Shown: positions 8,162 to 16,069 of the stretch, one piece after another
Layout: each line of letters opens with the position of its first letter
Numbering within the stretch: position 1 is the first letter of the stretch
Source of the DNA: Bacteroidales bacterium
GTDB taxonomy: Bacteria > Bacteroidota > Bacteroidia > Bacteroidales > GCA-2748055
Length of the DNA stretch: 37,452 bases
Reading direction: 5' to 3'
Assembly: GCA_030589895.1 (NCBI GenBank)
Contig: JAUUZQ010000030.1
Coordinates: 1 to 37,452, forward strand
The notes under the pieces: generated by a model
Seen by the model: only the letters and a program-made list of their open reading frames with translations
Databases searched by the model: none
Told to the model about the DNA's origin: nothing
Made by a program: the position numbers and the translations under genes

Positions 8162-10105
8162 CTATTTCTCATCATCTACAATCATCCCTTCCTCATCGAA
8201 ATGGAACATATTCTCCACCATCGCTTTTGTTCCGTTTGTATATGATATGCTTAAACTATCACTATTTACCATTTGATAGATCTGTATAGAATTTGTCATT
8301 GTATCAACAAAAGATATATCCACCATTCTTTTGTAATCATCATCTAAAACTGTTTCCAGCATTATTATACCGTTATTATTTGAAATATGACTTACCAGAT
8401 AAGAGAATCGTTTACTGAATTTAATATTCTCACCCATTACCAGTCTGTAAGTGCTAACAACAGTGCTGTCGTAATTTGAATACTTATTAAATGCCTTTTT
8501 ATATGGTTTAAACAAGAGCGCAATGTACTCTCCCCTTGAAATTGATGCTGATGAAAGTTTTCCAATCACTTCATATTTCAATTCAACCTCTTTTGACTTC
8601 CCACCTGATTCGTAGGTAAGATGCTCAGATTCCAATATATCAGCTAATTCTTTATCATCCAACACTGCACCAGCCGGAAAATATAGTTTAGCAACAATCG
8701 GACAACCATACTCAGTGATTAGACCAATGGCTTCTGTTTTTTGTTGAAGAAGTCTGGCGAGATAAGTGAAATCATATGAGTCGAAGAAACTTTCTAATTG
8801 TACAGTCACTTCAGTAATATTCTGGATACCACTCTTCAATGAACGCAATGAAACACTGGAAGGAGTGAAAATTATCTGCTCAATTTCGGTTTCAGACAGC
8901 ACTGTAGGATCAAAATAGATATCCACTTTCTTATCTCCCACATAAGTTGCTACACCATAGACTCCCTTAACTTTTTTCATTTTTGAAGCGAACGCCTGGG
9001 AACTACCATAACATTTGATATTCTTCATTCCTGAACGGGAGTAGGTCTGAGAATTAACCATCTCTTCCGGAGTGAACCACTTCTGATCAATTGTAGGGAT
9101 CTCCCAAAAAGATTGCAAGATCAATCCAAGTCCAAATAACGCAACAATTGCAATTGGCGGAAGCCACTTTAAGTTTTTCTTTTTATTTATCTGCATGGTG
9201 TCTTTTTCCGGACAAACCACGATACACTCACTGCATAAATTACAATCAACATCCTTTACTACCTCCAGATTAGCAACATCAATACCTTGAGGACATTTAA
9301 TGGTACAGAGCTGACAATTGGTACAGCTGTCTACATTTCTTGTAATCTTTGCAAGAGGGAAAAAACTACCCTTCTTCCATAGAATTTCAAGCAAATATCC
9401 GCCAACACTTGCTATCCCCAGTGGCCATGTATAATGTATTTGTACTCCAAATAACAACAGCACAATATAAATCAGAAGCACTGCAATAAAGAAACCGGTA
9501 AATTTAAATATGTTTGAAATTGCTCCCAGGGGACAAAGATATTTACACCAGAATAATCTAACGAAAATTGATCCAAGTATTGTTATTGCAATAGCTATGG
9601 TTGCATAGAGTACTGTAACATCAACATCGTATCCTGAAGCTATGGCATAAAAAGGATCATATTCCTTGCAGAACAACTCGTTCGATTCAAATGTAAAATA
9701 TAATGTTATAAAAAGAAGAATATATTTTAGAGAGCGAAGCACTTTATCCAAAACGCCTTTAATTGTTATTCTGATCTTCAGTTTATCCCCCAACGTTCCA
9801 AGCCATTCGCTAAAGGTTCCTATGGGACATATGTATGAACAAAACAGCTTACTAAACAAGATGACCCCGACAACAAGCAGAGCTCCCATTACAATTTGCG
9901 TACTCGTCATGGTACATGCCAATGAATTGTTTAGCAAATAACTTCCAATGGCCTGCAAACCTCCAAAAGGACAATAAGCTTCAAAATCAGCTATAAAGCT
10001 ATCCTTAAAAAATGCAAGGATGGCCAAATACACCATAAACACAATAACTCCCCATTGTATAACTATCCTGGGCCAGTTTGCAAGTTTGTTTTTCTTCTTC
10101 TTCAT
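8162..10105 (-). CDS. Polytopic 4Fe-4S ferredoxin-type membrane protein (NapH/NosR-like) with C-terminal HMA-like domain
   Basis: This is an inner-membrane electron-transfer protein. Several transmembrane helices alternate with Fer4_5-type cysteine motifs: C45-PFGG, C89-SYI-C93-P, C146, and C187-KYL-C191-PLG. Two classical 4Fe-4S ferredoxin motifs follow: C261-x2-C264-x2-C267-x3-C271-P and C288-x2-C291-x2-C294-x3-C298-P. A final helix (about 314-332) leads to a large extra-membrane part. Residues about 360-418 read like a heavy-metal-associated (HMA) fold, but the usual CxxC is replaced by CYGSS, leaving one cysteine. The last about 225 residues are unrecognised. NapH, NosR and YccM relatives pass electrons from quinols or flavins to periplasmic partners. 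The gene starts 9 bases after the anti-sigma-like gene stops, so it belongs to the sigma-factor operon and is its likely effector. What it reduces is unknown. Confidence 0.88.
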   Translation of the reverse strand: MKKKKNKLANWPRIVIQWGVIVFMVYLAILAFFKDSFIADFEAYCPFGGLQAIGSYLLNNSLACTMTSTQIVMGALLVVGVILFSKLFCSYICPIGTFSEWLGTLGDKLKIRITIKGVLDKVLRSLKYILLFITLYFTFESNELFCKEYDPFYAIASGYDVDVTVLYATIAIAITILGSIFVRLFWCKYLCPLGAISNIFKFTGFFIAVLLIYIVLLLFGVQIHYTWPLGIASVGGYLLEILWKKGSFFPLAKITRNVDSCTNCQLCTIKCPQGIDVANLEVVKDVDCNLCSECIVVCPEKDTMQINKKKNLKWLPPIAIVALFGLGLILQSFWEIPTIDQKWFTPEEMVNSQTYSRSGMKNIKCYGSSQAFASKMKKVKGVYGVATYVGDKKVDIYFDPTVLSETEIEQIIFTPSSVSLRSLKSGIQNITEVTVQLESFFDSYDFTYLARLLQQKTEAIGLITEYGCPIVAKLYFPAGAVLDDKELADILESEHLTYESGGKSKEVELKYEVIGKLSSASISRGEYIALLFKPYKKAFNKYSNYDSTVVSTYRLVMGENIKFSKRFSYLVSHISNNNGIIMLETVLDDDYKRMVDISFVDTMTNSIQIYQMVNSDSLSISYTNGTKAMVENMFHFDEEGMIVDDEK

Positions 10106-10114
10106 ATTAGTATT

Positions 10115-10516
10115 TTATAACCAAAGAAAGTGGATATCAAATTCAGAATAATCATTATTTAAATGATGTGACTCATAATATTCAACTATTGGTTTATTCT
10201 TTTGTGAGATTACAGTAGCATTTGCATTTTTTCCAAACATATGTCCAATGAAAACTCCGAAAATAATCGCCGCGGCAAGTTGAAAATAACCCGATAAATT
10301 CAGTTTTTTGGTTTTAACATATTCACGCTCACCTTTCTTCATCAATATCGACTCAAGCAAACCTTCCGGGACATCTTCACTATGATCCAACAGTGACATT
10401 GCATCGTTAACTTTTGCATACAGCTCATTACACGCTGTACATTCGGCAAGATGATTTTCGAATTCTTTATTCGAAATATCAAAACATATATCCTGATGTA
10501 TTTGGCTACATTTCAT
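10115..10516 (-). CDS. Putative zinc-finger anti-sigma factor, one transmembrane segment
   Basis: This 133-residue protein has an N-terminal zinc-binding motif H22-x3-C26-x2-C29 (HLAECTACNELY) of the zf-HC2/ZAS anti-sigma class, with further cysteines at 3 and 11. A single membrane helix lies at about 74-95 (LSGYFQLAAAIIFGVFIGHM) and a short extracytoplasmic tail follows. ZAS proteins bind and silence ECF sigma factors until a signal arrives. Its place downstream of the ECF sigma gene and the CpxP-like sensor supports that role. It is separated from the sensor gene by 187 bases, which contain no clear gene or strong hairpin, so an internal promoter is possible. Sigma binding is inferred from family and context. 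Confidence 0.75.
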   Translation of the reverse strand: MKCSQIHQDICFDISNKEFENHLAECTACNELYAKVNDAMSLLDHSEDVPEGLLESILMKKGEREYVKTKKLNLSGYFQLAAAIIFGVFIGHMFGKNANATVISQKNKPIVEYYESHHLNNDYSEFDIHFLWL

Positions 10517-10703
10517 GCTCTTACTATTTATTTTTCAACCAGAATTAAAACCCAAACGGTGTTAATTTACTGAAGTATTGGAACTGAATGCTTCATCTGA
10601 CATAATAAAGACGTTATAAGTTTCAATATCTGGCGTTGTAAATGGGAGAAATTTGAAAATACTTTATATAGGTCTGAATACCTGCAGCTTGCAATCCATA
10701 TTA

Positions 10704-11222
10704 TTAACGATCACCTGATATCTGAGTACGTCTGTCGCAATCGGTTTTATTACAAAACTTGCACTGATCATTCATTTTCATCATATCGATTAAGAGTTGA
10801 TCCAGCAGAACTTTTTGTTCCTCATCAACAATACTTTTGATATTTAAGAAATGCTTAATTGTCTGGCGTTTAACTCCTGTATGCAGCTGTCCAATTTTGA
10901 CAGCAAGAGAGTCCAGCCTCCCCTGAGAAGGATCATCCAGTAATAGTTCATTAAGTAATTTAAATTGCTCCTCGCACTGCATATCCAGAATAGATTGATA
11001 GATTCTGAAAATTTTTGCATCCAGTTCTGAAATAGTCTTAAACTGATCATCTGTCAGATTCAATTCTTGTCTTAAGAATTCGTCAGAATTAAACTGACCC
11101 GTAATTACTTCAGGAGCGTCAACCTGATTCATCGCAATAATGGTGCTAATTGCGGAAATATTAATGACCAACAAAAATATATTGAGCCACTTTGTTATTC
11201 GTTGTCTTTTAATACGTTCCAT
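10704..11222 (-). CDS. Membrane-anchored CpxP/Spy-like periplasmic sensor (CnrX-like)
   Basis: This is a 172-residue protein with an N-terminal membrane anchor (about 12-31: WLNIFLLVINISAISTIIA) and an all-helical periplasmic part. Two LTxxQ-like phrases, LNLTDDQFKTI (54-64) and VDEEQKVLLDQLL (132-144), mark the CpxP/Spy/CnrX 'heavy-metal sensor' hooked-hairpin fold. The C-terminus carries a cysteine cluster, C154-x2-C157-x4-C162 (CKFCNKTDC), suited to binding a metal or a redox signal. The start lies 3 bases after the sigma gene stop, so the two are translated together. In CnrYXH systems, a membrane-bound CnrX sensor and an anti-sigma factor control the ECF sigma CnrH, and the order here fits that logic. 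The actual ligand is not determined by sequence. Confidence 0.82.
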   Translation of the reverse strand: MERIKRQRITKWLNIFLLVINISAISTIIAMNQVDAPEVITGQFNSDEFLRQELNLTDDQFKTISELDAKIFRIYQSILDMQCEEQFKLLNELLLDDPSQGRLDSLAVKIGQLHTGVKRQTIKHFLNIKSIVDEEQKVLLDQLLIDMMKMNDQCKFCNKTDCDRRTQISGDR

Positions 11223-11225
11223 ATT

Positions 11226-11798
11226 TCAATTATTTTCAAAATAAGTTATTAATGACTTACGCAATGTTACTTTAGCTCTGTAAATTAATGATTCAACTGA
11301 AGCTTGAGAAAGTTTCATTATTTCACAGATTTCCTTATGAGAATGACCTTCAAATTTATGAAGGAGTAGTGCCGTTTTCTGATTTTCAGGTAAGAGGTCG
11401 ATATTTTTAAACAACATAAAAGAAGCTTCCTTCCTCTCTAACCTTCTTTCAGGAGTATCTCTTTCAGTAAGTCTGAGGTTTTTTTCCAATTGATTAATTG
11501 AAACTTCAAAATCACTGTTCGGAGAAGCCTTTGCCGGGTTTTTCTTGCGAAGAAAACTGATGCATTTGCTATATGAAATCTTAAACAACCACCCCGACAT
11601 ATTATCAATGTTTCGAAGGTGGATAAGGGAACGATATACTTCAATGAATACATCCTGACTAAGATCCTCTGAATCTGCACGGTTTTTAAGAAGGCGATAA
11701 CAGGTATTAAAAACCAGGCTCTCGTACTTTTTAATCAAAAGTTCAAAAGCAGTATCATCATCTAAAAGAATTTTTTCAATTAATTCCTTATCGTTCAT
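11226..11798 (-). CDS. ECF-family RNA polymerase sigma factor
   Basis: This 190-residue sigma-70 factor has region 2 at about 17-83 (the -10 binding helix includes NRADSEDLSQDVFIEVYRSL) and region 4 at about 130-182 (LPENQKTALLLHKFEGHSHK, then the helix-turn-helix EICEIMKLSQASVESLIYRAK). There is no region 1 or 3, which defines an ECF factor. It directs RNA polymerase to a small set of envelope-stress or metal-response promoters. The CpxP-like sensor gene begins 3 bases downstream, followed by a zinc-finger anti-sigma candidate and a ferredoxin-type membrane protein, so the factor probably controls its own operon. I could not identify its target promoter motif with confidence. Confidence 0.95.
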   Translation of the reverse strand: MNDKELIEKILLDDDTAFELLIKKYESLVFNTCYRLLKNRADSEDLSQDVFIEVYRSLIHLRNIDNMSGWLFKISYSKCISFLRKKNPAKASPNSDFEVSINQLEKNLRLTERDTPERRLERKEASFMLFKNIDLLPENQKTALLLHKFEGHSHKEICEIMKLSQASVESLIYRAKVTLRKSLITYFENN

Positions 11799-11880
11799 TT
11801 GTACATCAATCGAAATGGGATACGCCTATAAAGACCGTCAATATACAATGATTGTCTCAATAATCGACTGTAACTAAATG

Positions 11881-12312
11881 CTAATTTGTAGCATCAATAA
11901 GTGCTTTTGCTAAAAATGCATCCGCAGATTCTTTGTCCAGGAAAAGATCACCTTCTGTTTCCCACCATGTCTCCCCCTTTGAAATTCCAAGTTTATCGCA
12001 ACCAACAACTTCCCGGAGATTAATGTTTTCAAGCGATTTCATTTTAACGCTATCACTCTTAATCCTCATTATTTTAGCCTTTATAACAGCTCCTTCCTGA
12101 AAAATACCATCTGTATCAATAAGGGCTAATATTCCATAACAGATTGCTCCATTTTCTCCCCAGTCACCCAGCCTCTCAGTCAATAAATCATTGAGATCAA
12201 TTGTTTCTTCTACATATTCATAGATTTCATCAGAATCTGATTTATTTCCGGAATTACAACTAATTAATAGGGCAAAAAAAGCCAGTACGATAAGTGAAAA
12301 TAGGTGTTTCAT
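11881..12312 (-). CDS. Hypothetical lipoprotein
   Basis: This 143-residue protein has a lipoprotein signal peptide: MKHLFSLIVLAFFALLISC with lipobox LLISC, then a polar SGNKSDSDE linker. The mature part holds 'ERLGDWGENGAICYGILALI' and a second cysteine in REVVGCDKLGIS. I do not recognise a family. It is co-directional with the sigma operon 82 bases downstream and could be part of the same regulon, but no shared promoter is visible. A run of 8-nt repeats lies upstream at 12385-12432. Confidence 0.7.
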   Translation of the reverse strand: MKHLFSLIVLAFFALLISCNSGNKSDSDEIYEYVEETIDLNDLLTERLGDWGENGAICYGILALIDTDGIFQEGAVIKAKIMRIKSDSVKMKSLENINLREVVGCDKLGISKGETWWETEGDLFLDKESADAFLAKALIDATN

Positions 12313-12384
12313 GGTAAAAAAAATATTTGTTCAATTATATAAGACGCACTTGAGCGGAAAAACTGGTGGTCTTTTTTGAGATTG

Positions 12385-12432
12385 TGACAATGTGACAATG
12401 CGATAATGTGATAATGTGATAATGCAACAATG
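12385..12432. repeat. Six tandem 8-nt units, (t/c)(g/a)a(c/t)aatg
   Basis: The units read tgacaatg, tgacaatg, cgataatg, tgataatg, tgataatg, caacaatg. They lie in the 272-base divergent gap between the lipoprotein gene (12312) and the small envelope protein gene (12585). The first two and the fourth and fifth units are identical. The array is a simple short tandem repeat, and no gene overlaps it. A regulatory effect through copy number is possible but not shown. Apart from this array I see only AT-rich DNA in the gap. Confidence 0.85.
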
Positions 12433-12584
12433 ATTATATGCATGATTTATTGATAGTTACAAACTTATAGATGAGTAAAGTCAAGTGACTATGCTTTAAG
12501 ACATAGAGATTAAAGTTAAACCAAACAACACCGGGATAGTCCAAAAAACAATAAAAATCAATTATTAATTTAACAAAATCAATC

Positions 12585-13073
12585 TTGAAAAAAGTATTTG
12601 TCAGTCTGTTTTTAGTAATGCTGGCTTTGGGGATCAAGGCTCAAATAAATGTTGAAAGCGAATCCCAAAAGCGAGAGACTAATGATCTCGGAATTGGGTT
12701 TGCGGGTGCCTACCTGGTCAACGAAAATGTTTGGGCACCCGGAATTCATCTTTGCTATGGTAAAAGTCTCGGTGAAAAACAACGTTTTTCATTAGGACTT
12801 GGAACTGAATTAATTATTGGCGATCATAGTCATGCTTCTGTGGCTCTTAGCCTTGGTTATAGTCTGACCCAGTCTCTGTCTATCGGCTATGGTCCGGGAG
12901 TTGAGTTCCACCTTGACAATATGGAGGAGAATAATGCAATTTTTGTGCAACACATTGAAATCATCTACGAGTTTGATTTAGATATTATCAAAATTGGTCC
13001 TATGATTGAGTATGGGTTCAATAGTGAAGATCAACATCTGATGGTCGGCATTCATGCAGGAATCGGGTTTTAG
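12585..13073 (+). CDS. Small predicted outer-membrane or secreted beta-rich protein, TTG start
   Basis: This is a 162-residue protein of unknown family. The likely start is TTG at 12585, because it gives a complete signal peptide (MKKVFVSLFLVMLALGIKAQ); the first in-frame ATG, at codon 12, would cut the signal in half. The mature part has alternating hydrophobic and polar strands (FSLGLGTELIIGDHSHASVA, SLSIGYGPGVEFHL) and ends in Phe, which suits a small outer-membrane barrel. It stands alone on the plus strand; a long hairpin 17 bases after its stop probably ends its transcript. No function can be assigned. Confidence 0.75.
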   Translation: MKKVFVSLFLVMLALGIKAQINVESESQKRETNDLGIGFAGAYLVNENVWAPGIHLCYGKSLGEKQRFSLGLGTELIIGDHSHASVALSLGYSLTQSLSIGYGPGVEFHLDNMEENNAIFVQHIEIIYEFDLDIIKIGPMIEYGFNSEDQHLMVGIHAGIGF

Positions 13074-13090
13074 TTTTGTATATCTCTTTA

Positions 13091-13124
13091 TAGTATATTT
13101 GGTTCTTAATAACCAAATATACTA
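13091..13124 (+). terminator. 14-bp perfect AT-rich hairpin after the small envelope gene
   Basis: TAGTATATTTGGTT pairs exactly with AACCAAATATACTA around a six-base loop (CTTAAT). It starts 17 bases after the stop of the 162-residue protein gene and lies about 120 bases before the GH127 gene. No U-tract follows, so it is a non-classical terminator or an mRNA-stabilising or regulatory structure. The left arm also contains TATATTTGG, which resembles a Bacteroidetes -7 element. Confidence 0.55.
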
Positions 13125-13245
13125 CTGTGAACTGGAAATGAAGTGTTTTAACAGTGCTGCGTCTAATGCTGACACAGTGTAAGTAAGGAGAACTTCACTA
13201 TTTTTATGGGCTATCTGTTAGATTTATACTATTAATACTCAGGTG

Positions 13246-15108
13246 ATGATCCAAAAAAAACTTTTTATCCCGGCTTTGGCAATTGTGTTCTTGTTCCAAA
13301 GTGCAATATTTGCCCAGACTTATTCCGTACAGCCTGTTCCTTTTAACAAGGTGAAAATTAATGATAATTTCTGGGCGCCAAGACTCGAATCCCATGCGCA
13401 TACAACCCTGCAAACCTGTATTGCACAAACAGAAGATTCAACCGAGCGGATCAATAATTTTGCCAAAGCAGCGGGTAGCATGGAGGGGAAGCACAAGGGT
13501 ATCTACTTTGATGATTCGGATGTCTATAAAGCAATGGAGGGGATTGCCTATTCACTTGTCAATAATCCAAATCCGGAGTATGAACTATTACTCGACAGAT
13601 GGATCGACCTGATTGCAAATTCGCAGCAAGCCGACGGATACCTGAATACATTCTACACCTTAAATGAGCCGGAGAATCGATGGACCGACATGGGGAAGCA
13701 TGAGATGTATTGCGGTGGCCATATGATTGAAGCGGCCATTGCCTACCACAGAGCTACCGGGAAAACTGTGTTTCTGAATGTGGCCATCAATTTTGCTGAC
13801 CACCTGATAGCTACATTCGGTCCCGACAAACGACATTGGGTGCCGGGTCATGAGGAAATTGAACTTGCACTGGTAAAACTCTACCACGAAACAGACGAAA
13901 TAAAATACCTGGATTTTGCACACTGGCTGCTGGAAGAGCGGGGAAAAGGAATTGGCATTGGGGGTGCTTGGAGCTATGAAGAGTATTGGCTTGACTATGT
14001 TCAAAATGATGCCCCCGTTTCTGAAATTACAGATATAAAAGGACATGCCGTGAGGGCCATGTACCTCTTTACCGGGATGGCTGATGTGGCTGCAGAGAAG
14101 GAATTGCCTCAGTATGTGGAGGCTCTTGAAAGGGTATGGGAAGATGTGGTCTACCGCAATATGTATGTTACCGGAGGGATAGGCAGCACGCGAACAAACG
14201 AAGGATTTACAGAAGACTATGATCTGCCCAATAAAACGGCATACTGTGAAACCTGCGCATCCATTGGAATGGTCTTGTGGAACAACCGAATGAACCTCTT
14301 CTCAAAAGATGCAAAATATGTAGACGTGATGGAACGCTCACTCTACAATGGTGTTCTGCCCGGAATCTCCCTCAGGGGCGATCTGTTTTTCTACGTTAAT
14401 CCACTCGAATCCGACGGTGATCACCACCGACAGCAATGGTACGGATGCGCGTGTTGTCCAAGCAACGTGGCCCGGTTTATTCCCTCAATAGGAAACTACA
14501 TCTACCTTGCCGGCGAAGAGGATATATTTGTCAACCTGTTTATTGGAAACAATGCCGAAATAGAACTTGGCAATACTACAGTGAACCTGGTTCAAAAAAC
14601 AAATTACCCATGGGATGGAAAGGTTGAATTAGAAGTGAATCCCCATACTCCATCAGAATTTACCATGAATATAAGAATTCCGGAATGGTGCAATGACTTT
14701 GATATTTCTGTAAAGGGAGATGATCTGGATTACTCTGACCCTGTAGATGGATATGTAAGTATTCGTCGCATCTGGAAAACCGGTGATAAAATTAAACTTA
14801 ACATGTTGATGCCTGTCGTCCTGGTTGCCGCGGATCCAAAGGTTAAGGAGAATATTGGGAAACGTGCCATACAAAGAGGTCCGATTGTTTACTGTCTGGA
14901 ACAGGCAGACCAGAAAGAAATTAACCTTGACAATGTTTCTGTAAGTTCATCCGCTTCTTTCAAAACAAAAAAAGCCAAAGGCGACTTAAGCGGAATGACT
15001 ATTATTGAGAGCAAGGATGCAGGTGAAAAACTCACTTTCATCCCCTATTTTTCATGGGACAATCGCAAAGCAGGAAAAATGAAGGTTTGGATCGATTATG
15101 CAGAGTAA
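13246..15108 (+). CDS. GH127-family beta-L-arabinofuranosidase (DUF1680)
   Basis: This is a secreted glycoside hydrolase that removes beta-L-arabinofuranose from glycans, by family (HypBA1-like). A signal peptide ends near AIFAQ (about residue 24). An (alpha/alpha)6 barrel follows with the family phrases MYCGGHMIEAAIAYHRATGK, GGIGSTRTNEGFTEDYDLP and MERSLYNGVLPG, then beta-sandwich domains. The zinc-cysteine active site of the family is intact: E335 and C337 in YCETCAS, and C403-C404 in GCACCPSN; C403 corresponds to the catalytic cysteine nucleophile of HypBA1. At 620 residues it fits GH127 better than the longer GH146 enzymes. I take ATG at 13246 as start; a GTG lies one codon earlier. No glycan-uptake genes flank it, so its substrate context is unclear. 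Confidence 0.92.
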   Translation: MIQKKLFIPALAIVFLFQSAIFAQTYSVQPVPFNKVKINDNFWAPRLESHAHTTLQTCIAQTEDSTERINNFAKAAGSMEGKHKGIYFDDSDVYKAMEGIAYSLVNNPNPEYELLLDRWIDLIANSQQADGYLNTFYTLNEPENRWTDMGKHEMYCGGHMIEAAIAYHRATGKTVFLNVAINFADHLIATFGPDKRHWVPGHEEIELALVKLYHETDEIKYLDFAHWLLEERGKGIGIGGAWSYEEYWLDYVQNDAPVSEITDIKGHAVRAMYLFTGMADVAAEKELPQYVEALERVWEDVVYRNMYVTGGIGSTRTNEGFTEDYDLPNKTAYCETCASIGMVLWNNRMNLFSKDAKYVDVMERSLYNGVLPGISLRGDLFFYVNPLESDGDHHRQQWYGCACCPSNVARFIPSIGNYIYLAGEEDIFVNLFIGNNAEIELGNTTVNLVQKTNYPWDGKVELEVNPHTPSEFTMNIRIPEWCNDFDISVKGDDLDYSDPVDGYVSIRRIWKTGDKIKLNMLMPVVLVAADPKVKENIGKRAIQRGPIVYCLEQADQKEINLDNVSVSSSASFKTKKAKGDLSGMTIIESKDAGEKLTFIPYFSWDNRKAGKMKVWIDYAE

Positions 15109-15142
15109 GCTTTCCAAATACTATTTCAAGCTCACTTCCCTC

Positions 15143-15736
15143 TCATTCATACGTCCCCTTTTCTATATTCCCCTTCTTCAAAAACCAAACCGGTCCATTT
15201 ATGGTCTTATCGAAAAATTCGTCGTATACCTCGAAACCAACATATTTATAAAGCTTGAGAACTTTTTCTACAGTTGTTTCAATGAGAATTGGAATATTAT
15301 GCTTCTTGGCGATGCTAAATAACTGGTCTCTGATATCAGCCAGTCCCCTCATACTTGTTATAGATGGATCGCTACCCAGAATCCACACATATACGTAATC
15401 ATCGAGCTTGGGTCTGTGTCCCTCAATAAATTTTTCACGTTTCAAAGTCTCAAAGAACTTATTGATCTGAATGGTACGGAGAAACAATCGCAAATACTTC
15501 AGGTAATCAAGAAATGAGCGTTTGAATTCACTGGTTCGCCAGTAAATCAATGCAGTGCTCTTGTCTTTTGAAAGGTATGCTCCATTAAATTTATTTGCAA
15601 GATCATAAGCATAGGCCGACATAAGCTTGATCCGCTTTTCTTTTTTCCCCGTCCTTAGAACTGCTTTCAAACGATCACTTTCATAAAATGCACCGGCAAA
15701 AATTTCCAGCAATATTTCCTTGTCACTTTTTTCCAT
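15143..15736 (-). CDS. GNAT-like acyl-CoA N-acyltransferase, substrate unknown
   Basis: This protein of about 197 residues resembles uncharacterised GNAT-fold acyltransferases of Bacteroidota: an N-terminal alpha-beta part (EIFAGAFYESDRLKAVLRTG, YLSKDKSTALIYW), a central strand VYVWILGSDPS, followed by RGLADIRDQLFSIAKKHNIP and ILIETTVEKVLKLYKYVGFE, the typical C-terminal GNAT strand-helix where a residue 'catches up' with cofactor. The start is ATG at 15736; a TTG three codons upstream is a weaker option. It converges with the GH127 gene, 34 bases apart. Function beyond acyl transfer cannot be assigned. Confidence 0.7.
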   Translation of the reverse strand: MEKSDKEILLEIFAGAFYESDRLKAVLRTGKKEKRIKLMSAYAYDLANKFNGAYLSKDKSTALIYWRTSEFKRSFLDYLKYLRLFLRTIQINKFFETLKREKFIEGHRPKLDDYVYVWILGSDPSITSMRGLADIRDQLFSIAKKHNIPILIETTVEKVLKLYKYVGFEVYDEFFDKTINGPVWFLKKGNIEKGTYE

Positions 15737-16011
15737 CTTATTCAATCTTTTGATTCTTGTATCTGCTAATATATCATTTCAAAAGGAAGAGACAAAATTT
15801 GCAGCATTATAAAAATGGAATTATGAGGATCTGTGAATACTTGCTTTTAAATTAAAAGGCATAAACCCCAGAGCAAGCCCTGTACCCTTATTTTCGGGGT
15901 AAGCCCCAGTGAATTTAACCAAAGTGATTAATAAGTGGGGGTCTCAAAAGTAATTTCACCCTCTAAGGATTGAATATTTGTTAAAACTCATCGAAGGGGA
16001 AGAGACTAATA
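15737..16011. other. Intergenic stretch without a gene
   Basis: Between the start of the GNAT-like gene and the terminator of the decayed cytochrome locus I see no plausible coding frame or tRNA. It holds a C-rich then G-rich segment (ACCCC near 15863, TTTTCGGGGTAAGCCCC near 15891-15907) that could fold weakly. A promoter for the GNAT-like gene must lie at its left side, but I cannot point to a clear -7 box. Confidence 0.5.
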
Positions 16012-16040
16012 AAAAGCCCCTGCTAATTACAGAGGCCTTT
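16012..16040 (-). terminator. Rho-independent terminator of the decayed cytochrome locus
   Basis: On the minus strand AAAGGCCTCTG, loop TAATTAG, CAGGGGCTTT form a stem with one bulged G and one G-T pair, followed at once by a T-run (TTTTTATT). It begins 29 bases after the cytochrome stop. The terminator has survived although the gene is broken. Confidence 0.75.
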
Positions 16041-16069
16041 CAAAAACTAAAGATTAACCTAAATACATA

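Noticed and set aside
13246-15108. Assignment of the arabinofuranosidase to a polysaccharide utilisation locus
   Set aside because: There is no SusC/SusD pair, no hybrid two-component regulator and no other sugar enzyme within the neighbourhood; the closest genes are unrelated.
15860-15910. C-rich/G-rich stretch as a riboswitch or structured RNA
   Set aside because: The possible stem is only about five base pairs, and I recognise no known riboswitch core.
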